Positions 17,060 through 25,552 of a DNA stretch of 64,000 nt are shown here, piece by piece. The notes below the pieces were generated by a model. It ran no database searches. It was not told where the DNA came from and saw nothing but the letters and a program-made list of their open reading frames with translations. Source of the DNA: a bacterium (GTDB lineage Bacteria > Zhuqueibacterota > QNDG01 > JAGLOF01). The DNA lies in the NCBI GenBank assembly GCA_023139105.1, contig JAGLOF010000013.1, positions 1-64,000 on the forward strand. The letters are read 5' to 3'. The position numbers and the translations under genes are program-made. Position 1 is the first letter of the stretch. Each line of letters opens with the position of its first letter.

Positions 17060-18169
17060 ATGTATAATAATTATATTGATAAACTGGCCCATTTACTAGT
17101 CAATTATTCTGTTGAGGTCAAAACAGGTCAGAAAATAATGATCTCCGGTTCCAGTTATTCAGAGGCATTGATGCGATCAATTTATGTTGAGGTGTTAAAG
17201 GCCGGCGGCCATCCTTCAGTTGAGATGAGCTTTGAAGATCAGGAGTATCTGTATTATGCACATTCCAAAGATCATCAGATCGATTATGTTGATGAGCTTC
17301 AGCTTCATATTTATAATAACATTGACGCCTCTATTGCAGTTTTTCCTAATATGAATCCTCAGGCATTATCCTCTGTGGATCCAAAGTTGAAACAGCGCTG
17401 CACCAAGTCCCGTGAAAAGCTGATGGAGACTGTCTTTTCACGCTGGGGTGATGGCAGTTTTAAGTGGGTGGGTACTGGTTTTCCATCATTGGCTCTTGCG
17501 CAGGAGGCCAAGATGTCCATGACTGAATATAAAGAATTTGTCTACTCTGCCATGCGGCTGGATCTGGATGACCCTGTTCTGTTTTGGAAAGATTTTTCTC
17601 TTGAGCAAGAGAAAATATGTAAGTTTCTGAATCAAGTCAAACATGTTCGTATTGTAGGCGAGGATACTGATTTAAGTTATTCATGTGGCGGGCGCACCTG
17701 GGTGAATTGTGATGGTCGTTATAATTTTCCTGACGGAGAAGTCTTTACCGGTCCTATAGAGGATTCTGTAGAGGGGGATATTCGTTTTACTTTTCCGGGT
17801 ATTTATCAAGGCCAGGAGATTGAAGATATCAGGCTGAGCTTTGAGAAAGGGCGGGTAGTGAAGGCTTCTGCAAAAAAAGGAGAAGAGCTGCTCAACACAA
17901 TACTGGATACCGATGAAGGTGCGCGTTATGTTGGTGAAGCGGCTATAGGCACCAATAAGGGAATTACACGGTTTACAAAAAATATGCTTTTTGATGAAAA
18001 GATGGGCGGTACTATTCATATGGCAGTTGGCCGTGGTATTCCGGAGAGTGGCAGTAAGAATGTATCGGCGGTTCATTGGGATATGTTGAAAGACATGAAA
18101 AATGGTGGTGAGATTTATGCCGATGGCAATTTGATATATAAAGACGGTAAATTCACCATATCCTTTTAA
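17060..18169 (+). CDS. M29-family metallo-aminopeptidase
   Basis: 369 residues from the ATG at 17060, with GGAGG six bases upstream; a GTG 21 bases earlier is less likely. The M29 (AmpS/AmpT) features are present: an N-terminal domain beginning YIDKLAHLLVNYSVEVKTGQ, and the dinuclear metal ligands in EVFTGPIEDSVEG, YVGEAAIGTN, TIHMAVGRGIPES and SAVHWDML. It removes N-terminal amino acids from peptides in the cytoplasm. Confidence 0.9.
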   Translation: MYNNYIDKLAHLLVNYSVEVKTGQKIMISGSSYSEALMRSIYVEVLKAGGHPSVEMSFEDQEYLYYAHSKDHQIDYVDELQLHIYNNIDASIAVFPNMNPQALSSVDPKLKQRCTKSREKLMETVFSRWGDGSFKWVGTGFPSLALAQEAKMSMTEYKEFVYSAMRLDLDDPVLFWKDFSLEQEKICKFLNQVKHVRIVGEDTDLSYSCGGRTWVNCDGRYNFPDGEVFTGPIEDSVEGDIRFTFPGIYQGQEIEDIRLSFEKGRVVKASAKKGEELLNTILDTDEGARYVGEAAIGTNKGITRFTKNMLFDEKMGGTIHMAVGRGIPESGSKNVSAVHWDMLKDMKNGGEIYADGNLIYKDGKFTISF

Positions 18170-18344
18170 GGGTCACATGAAAATTAATTCTTAACGGATG
18201 AAGCAAGATACAGGTGATGAGCGTGTACTAAGTGAATTTTGTATCAATCAAAATTAATTCATTCAATGAAGATTTATATTGTATCTCCCGGGTAAATTGC
18301 TTATTATTAATTATAAATTTGCTGATTCTGTGAAAGGATTCGTA

Positions 18345-19523
18345 ATGCATTCCTCTAAAGTCCGCCTGTCTATGTTTGTGATACTCTTCGCCTTTACTTT
18401 TGTTTTCGGACAGAGTCGGGATATAATCGGATACTATCCGTCATGGGCGTATGCAGATAGAGATGGTAAGATTGCAGCAGCGCATCTGGCTTATGATAAG
18501 GTCACTATCATTAATTACGCATTTTTTCTGCCTACTGAACAGGGTCTGCTTATTGGTAAAGACGCAGAGGCAGATTCTGTTTTGCTTGTGGGGGTTCTGG
18601 ATAATGAGACAGGACGGCGTGATCCGCATACTAGCTTGATTGCACTGGCCCATGCTCATAAAGTAGAAGTTATGCTCTCTATTGGCGGTTGGGCCGATTC
18701 ATCAATTTTCCCGTCTGTAGCAGCTGATAGCATGAAAACGGCTAGATTTGCCGGAGAGTGTGTAAGATGTATCCGGCAGTATGGTTTTGATGGAATTGAT
18801 ATTGACTGGGAGTATCCCGGTTATTCGCCACATCGCGGATCGCCTGTGGATCGTGTCAATTTTACTGCATTTCTTCAGGCTGTCCGTAAGAGCCTGGATG
18901 ATTATACAAAAATAACAGGTGTGTATTACCCCTTATCAGCAGCTCTGTCTGCCTCTCCTTCACGGGCAGTGGATATGGAGATGGGGAAAATAGCGGAAAT
19001 CCTTGATTTTGTAAATCTTATGACCTATGATTATCATGGCAGCTGGGATAGTAGCAGTAATCATAACTCTCCACTCTATCCAACAGCTGGCGGAGAACCT
19101 CAGTCCTGTTTTGACAGTACCTTTAAGTTGTATAATGGTGTATATCAAATTCCCGCAGAAAAAATCAATATGGGTGTAGCTTTTTATTCACACTCCTTTG
19201 GAAGCTGTGACAGTCTATATGGCGCGTCCATAGGTAGTGGCCGTGCAGCATTGCCTGAAGGTGGTGATTATCAGAGTCTTATGAAACAGGTGTCATCTTT
19301 CACCAGATTGTGGGATGACAAGGCGCAGGTGCCTTATCTGTTGCATGAGGAAAAGCGTGTACTGGTCTCTTATGATGATGTTCGTTCCATAAGCTTGAAA
19401 GCGGAGTATGTGAAGACCCATGGCGCACGCGGTCTTATTATCTGGGAGATGACGGGTGATATGTGTGATGATGGTACGACACCGCTTCTGGATGCAATTA
19501 ATTCAACATTTGAAAAATTTTAA
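18345..19523 (+). CDS. Exported GH18 chitinase-like glycosidase
   Basis: 392 residues from the ATG at 18345 (AAAGGATT upstream). A signal peptide (MHSSKVRLSMFVILFAFTFV, cleavage after FGQ) is followed by one GH18 barrel: IIGYYPSWAY at strand 1, VMLSIGGWADSS at strand 3 and FDGIDIDWEYPGY with the DxxDxDxE catalytic Glu. VNLMTYDYHGSWD and GARGLIIWEMTGD complete the pattern. It should hydrolyse chitin or other GlcNAc-containing polymers. No carbohydrate-binding module or sorting tail is present. Confidence 0.92.
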   Translation: MHSSKVRLSMFVILFAFTFVFGQSRDIIGYYPSWAYADRDGKIAAAHLAYDKVTIINYAFFLPTEQGLLIGKDAEADSVLLVGVLDNETGRRDPHTSLIALAHAHKVEVMLSIGGWADSSIFPSVAADSMKTARFAGECVRCIRQYGFDGIDIDWEYPGYSPHRGSPVDRVNFTAFLQAVRKSLDDYTKITGVYYPLSAALSASPSRAVDMEMGKIAEILDFVNLMTYDYHGSWDSSSNHNSPLYPTAGGEPQSCFDSTFKLYNGVYQIPAEKINMGVAFYSHSFGSCDSLYGASIGSGRAALPEGGDYQSLMKQVSSFTRLWDDKAQVPYLLHEEKRVLVSYDDVRSISLKAEYVKTHGARGLIIWEMTGDMCDDGTTPLLDAINSTFEKF

Positions 19524-19545
19524 GTGAGATTTATATTTTTATTGG

Positions 19546-19734
19546 TCATAGAGCTTTAAACTTTTCATCTATATGCTGCTCAAACCATGCATCAATCATT
19601 GAACGCTTGAAGCGCCACTCCTTGCCAAGCTTGGCAGCCGGTATTTTTTTCTGTTGTGCCCAGGTATATATTGTCTGCGGTTTCAGACGTAGATATTCGG
19701 CCACTTCCTCAAGTGTCATTATTTCATTCGACAT
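19546..19734 (-). CDS. Excisionase-type helix-turn-helix protein
   Basis: 62 residues: MTLEEVAEYLRLKPQTIYTW followed by KKIPAAKLGKEWRFKRSMID is the MerR-like/excisionase (HTH_17) fold. Stand-alone proteins of this kind are common chromosomal regulators and do not by themselves signal a mobile element. The start overlaps the stop of the upstream membrane gene by 11 bases, so the two are translated together. Confidence 0.85.
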   Translation of the reverse strand: MSNEIMTLEEVAEYLRLKPQTIYTWAQQKKIPAAKLGKEWRFKRSMIDAWFEQHIDEKFKAL

Positions 19735-20479
19735 GCTCGCCCACTTTTGTAATATCCTCTGATGTGTCGGTTTTTAATGTTGTTTCATCCAGCGTAGCAG
19801 CTGATGTTTTTCCGGTAAAAATATCACTGATTGAGATTGCCAGGGTTTGGTATATATTGCCTTTTCGATTGCGGAAAAGTTGAAAGTCTTCACCCTTGTT
19901 GCCAATAAACGGGCGCAATGTCCAAGAGAGCTGTGCTGCAACAAAGGCCATGATAAAGATCCATATTCTAAATATTTTGACGCCGATCTTGGGATATACG
20001 CCTTTGCTGTCACATGCATAGTGCAAGGCTTCAGTTACAATGCGCATGCCAAAGAAACCGGAAAAGAGAAAAATTGCAACATGCAGGAGCTTGAGAAATG
20101 GGTAGTTGTCTCCCGTCATCATGAAAAATATGATGATTGGTGAGAATGACAACATTATTGATGCAGACAAGACAAATCCGGCTAAAATAATTGATACCAT
20201 TTGTTTTACATGAAGCTGTGATCCCAGAACATGCTGGATCATGAAGAATGCCGGAAAGCAAATTGTCAGTACCAGTGTATATAATAATGGCAACTTAATG
20301 CCGGAAGTAAGTGCCTGCTCCAGGCTGTTATAACATCCCATTATGAGACCGTATGCAAATAGAATGACTACCAGGGCCAGAACATGCAGCAATATTGTAG
20401 AGATAGACTGGTCGCTACGGCTCAGTGTATCATAATAGTCGTCCTTATTCTGAAAGCTGGGAAAGAACTCAAGTTTCAT
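19724..20479 (-). CDS. Membrane protein of unknown function
   Basis: 251 residues with five to six hydrophobic segments between about 30 and 195 (for example ILLHVLALVVILFAYGLIMG and IWIFIMAFVAAQLSW). A polar C-terminal tail follows. The N-terminus FFPSFQNKDDYYDTLSRSDQ is soluble. Overall it resembles a group of FCB membrane proteins of unknown role, some annotated as WH2-containing, but no functional motif is seen. AAGGAGG lies before the ATG. It is between the HEAT-like and HTH genes in a three-gene operon. Confidence 0.7.
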   Translation of the reverse strand: MKLEFFPSFQNKDDYYDTLSRSDQSISTILLHVLALVVILFAYGLIMGCYNSLEQALTSGIKLPLLYTLVLTICFPAFFMIQHVLGSQLHVKQMVSIILAGFVLSASIMLSFSPIIIFFMMTGDNYPFLKLLHVAIFLFSGFFGMRIVTEALHYACDSKGVYPKIGVKIFRIWIFIMAFVAAQLSWTLRPFIGNKGEDFQLFRNRKGNIYQTLAISISDIFTGKTSAATLDETTLKTDTSEDITKVGEHVE

Positions 20480-20488
20480 ACTGCCTCC

Positions 20489-20935
20489 TTATTCTGTTTC
20501 TGTAAGTGTCAGGCTATCAGTGGGCGAGATTGTCCATCTCCAAAATAGTGCTGTTATATTGAACCCGCCTCTGCATTTAGCAATTGCTTTTTTTAGCTCG
20601 TATTGGCAGATCGTACTGTCATGATGGCACTCGCCATCGTAAAAGTATTTTGTCAGCATGGGCAGCGCACGGGCGTCGCCCAGCTGTCCAAGGGCCCAGA
20701 TCGCATCATTCTTGAGATTCAGCGGAATGCCATCTGCGTCTATCAATCTTGTCATTGCCGTTACTCTGTCGCCTTTGTATTTTTTCATGGCCAGCACGGA
20801 GTGGCGATTAACATCAAAGCCAATATAACTTATAATGAAGATCAGGCCTGCCAGGAGTATTGTAGCCAGCCAGGTGATGATAGCCCGTATTCGGGTGCCA
20901 GTGTCCGCATTTTCCGGTATTTTATATTGCAACAT
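20489..20935 (-). CDS. Small membrane-anchored HEAT-repeat-like protein
   Basis: 148 residues. One transmembrane helix (about 18-42, ITWLATILLAGLIFIISYIG) is followed by a HEAT/PBS-lyase type repeat, LKNDAIWALGQLGDARALPM. ACAGGAGGACACG precedes the ATG. It is first in an operon with the membrane and HTH genes, with 9 bases to the next. HEAT repeats usually bind partner proteins; no enzyme motif is visible. Confidence 0.65.
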   Translation of the reverse strand: MLQYKIPENADTGTRIRAIITWLATILLAGLIFIISYIGFDVNRHSVLAMKKYKGDRVTAMTRLIDADGIPLNLKNDAIWALGQLGDARALPMLTKYFYDGECHHDSTICQYELKKAIAKCRGGFNITALFWRWTISPTDSLTLTETE

Positions 20936-21153
20936 CGTGTCCTCCTGTATTTGTGACAGGAGTAAAGTAATTGTTTAATGTTAAAATGTCAAGTTTTTTA
21001 TTGTTTGTTATTGTTTGTTGGTGTTTTCTGTGTGTTGGAGGTGTTAATGGATTTGTTGTTTTTTGGTGGATAGGTTGTTACCTGAGCGCGCGCAACGTTT
21101 GGCGGCTTAAACTGCAACTTTTGACATTGTGACCCGTTGATTCACTTGACAAA
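20936..21153. other. Intergenic stretch upstream of the HEAT-like operon
   Basis: No gene. It should contain the promoter of the minus-strand operon. T/G-rich text (20990-21080) and a GAGCGCGCGCAACG patch near 21086-21099 are visible. The end (21135-21153) is the start of a 28-base segment repeated at 22490. Confidence 0.4.
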
Positions 21154-21162
21154 AAAAGCCCC
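21135..21162. repeat. 28-base repeat, copy 1
   Basis: CGTTGATTCACTTGACAA followed by AAAAAGCCCC-type text; 27 of 28 bases match 22490-22517. On the minus strand it is the U-rich end of a terminator followed by GTCAAGTGAATCAACG. Both copies lie just 3' of small minus-strand frames. Confidence 0.8.
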
Positions 21163-21178
21163 AGAAATAGGGGCTTTT
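21154..21178 (-). terminator. Rho-independent terminator of the DUF5678/retropepsin operon
   Basis: AAAAGCCCC (21154-21162) and GGGGCTTTT (21170-21178) form a perfect 9-bp stem with a 7-base loop, followed on the minus strand by further T residues. It overlaps the stop codon of the small zinc-ribbon frame by two bases. The A and T runs make it potentially two-way. Confidence 0.85.
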
Positions 21179-21292
21179 AAATATTCATTTTTCTATCACA
21201 TTCGATACAAACCACTTGATGCTTTTCCGTCACTAAAACACCACTGGGTTTTGGCCACCAGGGATAAGTGTTTTACACTTGAGACATTTCAT
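21177..21292 (-). pseudogene. Small zinc-ribbon protein, probably frameshifted
   Basis: Starting with the ATG at 21292, three bases after the retropepsin stop, frame one reads MKCLKCKTLIPGGQNPVVF and stops. A second frame, open from further upstream, continues with VTEKHQVVCIECDRKMNI and ends directly in the terminator. Joined, they give a 38-residue or so protein with CxxC, about 25 residues, then CxxC: a minimal zinc ribbon. A shift of one or two bases near the GTGGTGTTTTAGTG stretch (about 21235) would restore it. A sequencing error or a programmed shift are alternatives. Confidence 0.45.
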
Positions 21293-21295
21293 CTG

Positions 21296-21763
21296 TTATA
21301 CATCAAAGTCAAATACTTCTATTGATGGAATTCTAAAAGTGAAAGTTGTTTTGTCCTCAAAGTTAGAAATAGCCATATCCCCTAGGCCGATGATGTCCAT
21401 ACCAATTAACAAGTCAATGCCATTGCCAATTTGGCCTTCAGTAACTCGAACATTCGGAATTCCAAGCTTATTTGGCAAGCCGACATTAACCAGATAAATA
21501 TTGGCATCAACCACACCGCCAGCAGTAGATACCTGTGTCATGGCAGTAGGATGTAGGCCGCACTGCTCAGCGACTCTTTGCGTAACAACTGTATTTGTTG
21601 CTCCGGTATCCCAAATAGCTAGATACTGGGCCATTCGTGGATACTCTGTTGGCTTAATTGAAGGGTCGAATGCAGAAGATATCGAAACTTTTGTCACCAG
21701 AACATTAGACCTGTTTGGGTAGGCATTGGTGAATGCATACACCCGGGGAGAGTCTGGGGTCAT
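21296..21763 (-). CDS. Retropepsin-like aspartic protease family protein
   Basis: 155 residues, no signal peptide. AIWDTGATNTVV carries the DTGA motif of retropepsin-type aspartic proteases, with the supporting hydrophobic segment DLLIGMDIIGLGDMAI later in the fold. Such proteins act as homodimers, each giving one Asp; activity here is untested. The ATG overlaps the stop of the DUF5678 gene (ATGA), so they are co-translated, and a terminator follows after the zinc-ribbon frame. Confidence 0.8.
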   Translation of the reverse strand: MTPDSPRVYAFTNAYPNRSNVLVTKVSISSAFDPSIKPTEYPRMAQYLAIWDTGATNTVVTQRVAEQCGLHPTAMTQVSTAGGVVDANIYLVNVGLPNKLGIPNVRVTEGQIGNGIDLLIGMDIIGLGDMAISNFEDKTTFTFRIPSIEVFDFDV

Positions 21764-22002
21764 ACAAACGCCACACGTGAATGAAAAGTTTGTGTATAGC
21801 TAGAATTACCTGGTTCACACTTCTGGACTAAAAATGTACCTAATGGGTTCTCTTTAGATGATTCGCGAATTGCTTCCATTTCATCATCATAAAAACCAAT
21901 GACCTTTTTATCTCGAATTACAATATACTTCTGGTTGTACTTTTCAACGAGCTCTTCTTGATGCGCAAGATAATATTGGAAGTCCTCTTCAAGCGGCTTC
22001 AT
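21760..22002 (-). CDS. DUF5678-like small protein
   Basis: 80 residues. Text such as FQYYLAHQEELVEKYNQKYI and VIGFYDDEMEAIRESSKE matches the DUF5678 pattern (a protein that 'has' a residue block YxGkyVai..g.vi, then a helix). The strong site GGGAGGTG precedes the ATG. DUF5678-like genes are often found next to retropepsin-like genes, as here, but the joint role is not known. Confidence 0.7.
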   Translation of the reverse strand: MKPLEEDFQYYLAHQEELVEKYNQKYIVIRDKKVIGFYDDEMEAIRESSKENPLGTFLVQKCEPGNSSYTQTFHSRVAFV

Positions 22003-22159
22003 CTTACACCTCCCTCTGATATTGCAGAGTTATTTGTGTATTCCTATTCATTGTACGCTTAAAGCCCCGCCCCTTGTTCCGGGCAAGGTAAATAGGTCAA
22101 CATAGATTAGTGTACAAATAGGAATTATTTGACCAGCAATTGGACAATTTTTACCAAAG

Positions 22160-22189
22160 AACGTTACTGCGGCGCGTCGCAGTAACGTT
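22160..22189. repeat. Perfect 12-bp inverted repeat
   Basis: AACGTTACTGCG (22160-22171), a 6-base GC loop GCGCGT, then CGCAGTAACGTT (22178-22189). No U-tract follows on either side, so a terminator is unlikely; it resembles extragenic palindromes or a protein-binding site. Confidence 0.7.
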
Positions 22190-22489
22190 TAACGCAAAAA
22201 CTGTTCCGATTGTTTCTATATACTATTATAACGGCAACAATTTGGAAAAATTGAGAAAATACACGGGAATAGTCCGTTCACTCCAAAATACAATCATCTT
22301 AATTATGACTAATTAGCATTTAAATAGATGTTAATTAGATGCAATACTAAACTAATAAACTAAAAGTAAAAAATGCAAGAAAAAACTTAACATTTATCAA
22401 TAAAATCCTGGTTTTCACCAAAATTTTACAATTGAATGTATCTATGCCACATTTTTCTTCCTTATTGCCGCAGCTTTGATGTTTTTTCT

Positions 22490-22517
22490 CGTTGATTCAC
22501 TTGACAATAAAAGCCCC
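22490..22517. repeat. 28-base repeat, copy 2
   Basis: CGTTGATTCACTTGACAAT followed by AAAAGCCCC, differing from 21135-21162 by one base. Here the partner arm of the terminator stem is lost, so the stem does not form. TTGACA with TATAGT 16 bases later could also be read as a plus-strand promoter, but nothing is coded downstream. Confidence 0.75.
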
Positions 22518-22529
22518 GAGATTATAGTC

Positions 22530-22607
22530 TTAGGCAAGAATTTTAGAGATTAATTCTAAAGCCACACTTTCCTTAGAATCGCCAATAATCACTTTGTCTT
22601 GAGCCAT
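22530..22607 (-). CDS. Possible 25-residue microprotein
   Basis: MAQDKVIIGDSKESVALELI plus five more residues, with GGAG about nine bases upstream of the ATG. The frame continues upstream to 22760 but that part is low-complexity. It sits just before the second 28-base repeat, as the zinc-ribbon frame sits before the first. It may be a truncated gene end; no family is recognised. Confidence 0.25.
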   Translation of the reverse strand: MAQDKVIIGDSKESVALELISKILA

Positions 22608-22898
22608 TATCACTTCTCCAATAAAATGAAAGGGGTGTAATAAAATTAAACCCTTATTTATAAAAGCCAAGCTAATTCGCTCAAGCGGCAACCTTTTTTC
22701 TTCACCACCCCCGCTTACCACCCCAACCCCAACACACCCCATCAAAACCCCCACGGCCACTCACTTGGCCAGCAGCATGAACCCTGTTGTGTATGACTTT
22801 AATTTATGTATAACATGCATTCCAAACTCAAAGGTTGTAGATCCAATTTGAGTTGTGCAAGCTTTGAGTCCTAAACTGTAGCCGCGCTGTTAAATTTT

Positions 22899-23909
22899 TC
22901 AGAACAGCTCTTGTTTAGTTTTGCATGTCAGCAGCCACGCTGACACACGCTTCATACCCTCCCGTGTAGAGACTGTCGGGGCATATCCTAGCCGGGTTTT
23001 GGCTGCACTGATGTTGAACCAATGGGCAGTGGTGAGCTCTTTTACTGTGAAGCGGGTGAGATTGGGTGTTTTTTTAATACCCATTCTTTTATAGAGTAAT
23101 TCTGTTGCTCCAGCCGCAGTCAGGGCCAGTCTTACGGGAATCGTTCTTTTTATGGATGAGATTCCCGCTGAATTGAGAATGTCATTAATGAAGTCCCATA
23201 TTACAATCGGTGCAGCATTGCTTATAAAATAGGCTCTGCCGGCAGCTTCAGTATTTTGGTCGATGGCACTCAGAGCGCAGATGTGGGCGGAAACGGCATT
23301 GTCAATATAGGTGGTGTCAACCAGGGGAGATGTCGTTCCAATCCGTCTGAGCTTGCCAGTTCTGCCCCGTGCAATGATGCCGGGGATAATATGGTTGTCG
23401 CCGGGACCCCACACCAGATGGGGGCGTAGTGATATTGTCTTCAATCGAGAAGAATTGGCCTTCAGGATACATTGCTCCGCCATTGCCTTGGTCGCCGTAT
23501 AGGAAGATTGGGGTTGTTCAGGATAGGGCAGAGATTCGTCTGCGCCTTCAATGGCGTTCCCACCGAAGATCACGCTGGCGGAACTGGTGAAAATTAAGTG
23601 ATGAACGTCCTGAGAGAGGCAGGCTTTGATCACATTCTCCGTACCGATCACATTCGATTGGTAGAAATCATCATGGGTGCCCCAGATGCCTACTTTAGCG
23701 GCTGTATGAAAGACGGCATCCCGCCCGCGGCAGGCTTTGGTAACCACATCCAGGTCTGAGAGGTCGCCTCTGATGGATTCAATGCCCAGATGCTGATGTT
23801 CAGGATAGGCCTGTCTTGAGAAACTGGCGACGTTGTGCCCCTCATTCACCAATCGTTTTATCAGCGCACCGCCGATAAAACCGCCGCCCCCTGTCACCAG
23901 GATGTTCAT
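22899..23909 (-). CDS. oleD: OleD-like NAD(P)-dependent 2-alkyl-3-ketoalkanoic acid reductase
   Basis: 336 residues, extended short-chain dehydrogenase/3-beta-HSD type. MNILVTGGGGFIGGALIKRL carries the Rossmann GxxGxxG; LIFTSSASVIF has the catalytic Ser and SYTATKAMAE the YxxxK pair. LVDTTYIDNAVSAH is typical of the family. OleD reduces the 2-alkyl-3-keto acid made by OleA to the 2-alkyl-3-hydroxy acid. The ATG at 23909 (GAGGAAATT upstream) overlaps the oleC stop by four bases; a longer in-frame start is unlikely. The call depends partly on its place in the cluster. Confidence 0.85.
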   Translation of the reverse strand: MNILVTGGGGFIGGALIKRLVNEGHNVASFSRQAYPEHQHLGIESIRGDLSDLDVVTKACRGRDAVFHTAAKVGIWGTHDDFYQSNVIGTENVIKACLSQDVHHLIFTSSASVIFGGNAIEGADESLPYPEQPQSSYTATKAMAEQCILKANSSRLKTISLRPHLVWGPGDNHIIPGIIARGRTGKLRRIGTTSPLVDTTYIDNAVSAHICALSAIDQNTEAAGRAYFISNAAPIVIWDFINDILNSAGISSIKRTIPVRLALTAAGATELLYKRMGIKKTPNLTRFTVKELTTAHWFNISAAKTRLGYAPTVSTREGMKRVSAWLLTCKTKQELF

Positions 23910-25552
23910 AATTTCCTCTGTGCCGCCCAAAGGGCCAGTTTTTCACGGTTGATTTTGGCATTGTGCCGCGCATCAACTGGAAACGTACGGGGAAAGCGCA
24001 GTGTTCTAATCGTCCTTGTCATCGGATTGGCTGCGCCCATTTCAAGCAATTCCTGAATCAGTCCGGCACGATCACTTCTCTTGTTTCCCGCCTCCAATTG
24101 AACGCACAATACCGGTTTCACAGTCTGATCAGATTTGTCAGCGATTCCCACCAGTGCAGTTCGGAAGACCCTGGGGTGACTGTTGAATACGGCTTCACAG
24201 GGGATGGTGTATAGTGTGCCCTCACTTGTGATGAGACGTTGGGATTTTCGTCCATAGTACCAGAGCCGGCCTGATGCATCAATACGTCCCAGATCACCCA
24301 TTCGATGCCAAAATCCGCCATCGTCCTGATCCATCATTTTAGCGGCTGAGCTGGCCAGGAGCAAATGGAAATATTCAGGACTGACCACCGGCCCCTTGAC
24401 GACAATCTCGCCCACATCATCTGTCCCGAGCCTGCTGGCATTTTGCCATAAGGCAATTGGCTCATCGGTAATTTCAATGATTTTAATCTCTATTCCTTTC
24501 AGCGGAATGCCCAAGCAGCTGCCTTCGCTCCCGGCTATGTCTATTCCATCTAAATCGGAAAGTGTCAGGTTTGTCAGAGGCAGGGCTTCTGTGGCGCCAT
24601 AGGGCGCGTGTATTTCCGCTTCTGAGGGCATGCATTGTTTAAAGGCATTCATCAATTCCATGGATACCGGCGCCCCTGCGGTGATCACTTTTTTCAATGA
24701 GGGAAACTGAATGCGATTGGCATTGCAGTGCCTGGCCATTCGGTTCAGTACCATGGGTGAACAAAACATCTGAGAGCACTGGTTCTTCAGGATATTGGCG
24801 CTGATTTTTTTTGGATCCAAAGATGCAGGATGTGACATATCCATGTCAGCCAGTACGATTGACTGGCCAATGCAGATTGAGAACAGTCCAAGCAGAGGGA
24901 ATGTGCAGAGTTCTATCTCATCAGGATGATATTTGAATTCTGATTCCAATAGAGATATTTGAGCATTCAGCATCGCATGTGTATAGACAACGCCTTTGGG
25001 GATTCCTGTGCTGCCGCTGGTAAAAAAGATGGCTGCTGTTCTGTGGGGATGATTGTGTGCCGGAGGGCAGGGTGCTGTTTGGTCGGAACGCAAGTCTGAA
25101 AGGCAATATCCGCGCCTTGACCATTTCCGGCCCAGGGTCACGAAGGTGCGTACTGTTTTAAAAGCTTCGGGTAAGATATATCTCAACAGATGGGCTTTCG
25201 ATGAGCCAATAAATGCTTCGGCGTCAACGGTGGCCAGTGCCTTTCCCATGGTTTTTAAACCCATGCCAGGATCAATCATCATTGGAACCGCGCCCACACG
25301 CAACAGGGCAAAGGTTAATATGAAAAATTCCGGTCCGGGAGGGATGAGTAAAAGTGTGCGCTTTCCATTTTTAATCCCTGCCCGGCTCAATCCATGGGCA
25401 TACCGATCTATTTCATCCTGCAATTCACCAAAGGTTATGCGGACTGGATGAAGCAGTGCCAGCTTGGAGGGGAATTTATTTGCCATGAGAGACACATGTT
25501 CCGACAAGTTTCGCTCAATATTCGGGCGGATATTTAATTTGGATTTATTCAT
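23906..25552 (-). CDS. oleC: OleC-like beta-lactone synthetase (AMP-ligase family)
   Basis: 548 residues from the ATG at 25552. ANL-superfamily adenylating motifs: IFFTSGSTGIPKGVVYTHAM (P-loop) and HAPYGATEALPLTNL, a form (PYGATEALP) characteristic of OleC rather than of acyl-CoA ligases. MGDLGRIDASGRLWYYGRKS is the hinge region, and the C-terminal lid is present (NAKINREKLALWA). OleC uses ATP to close 2-alkyl-3-hydroxy acids to beta-lactones. Its start overlaps the upstream thiolase gene by eight bases. No strong ribosome site precedes either candidate start, consistent with coupling. Confidence 0.9.
   Translation of the reverse strand: MNKSKLNIRPNIERNLSEHVSLMANKFPSKLALLHPVRITFGELQDEIDRYAHGLSRAGIKNGKRTLLLIPPGPEFFILTFALLRVGAVPMMIDPGMGLKTMGKALATVDAEAFIGSSKAHLLRYILPEAFKTVRTFVTLGRKWSRRGYCLSDLRSDQTAPCPPAHNHPHRTAAIFFTSGSTGIPKGVVYTHAMLNAQISLLESEFKYHPDEIELCTFPLLGLFSICIGQSIVLADMDMSHPASLDPKKISANILKNQCSQMFCSPMVLNRMARHCNANRIQFPSLKKVITAGAPVSMELMNAFKQCMPSEAEIHAPYGATEALPLTNLTLSDLDGIDIAGSEGSCLGIPLKGIEIKIIEITDEPIALWQNASRLGTDDVGEIVVKGPVVSPEYFHLLLASSAAKMMDQDDGGFWHRMGDLGRIDASGRLWYYGRKSQRLITSEGTLYTIPCEAVFNSHPRVFRTALVGIADKSDQTVKPVLCVQLEAGNKRSDRAGLIQELLEMGAANPMTRTIRTLRFPRTFPVDARHNAKINREKLALWAAQRKL

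Larger units (their letters stand above)
22003..22898. other. Long gap with palindrome, repeat copy and micro-ORF
   Basis: Nearly 900 bases without a sure gene. Contents: upstream region of the DUF5678 operon, a perfect palindrome (22160-22189), an AT-rich stretch (22290-22440), the second copy of the 28-base repeat (22490-22517), a possible 25-codon frame (22530-22607) and pyrimidine-rich text at 22690-22760 (CACCCCCGCTTACCACCCCA). The composition differs from the flanking operons. Confidence 0.5.

Noticed and set aside
19546-19734. Excisionase-like protein as sign of a prophage or integrative element
   Set aside because: No integrase, attachment repeats or phage genes nearby; small HTH proteins of this type are common chromosomal regulators.
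22530-22760. Full 76-codon version of the micro-ORF
   Set aside because: The first 25 residues are Gly/Val low complexity from a pyrimidine-rich tract; only the last 25 codons have a plausible start.
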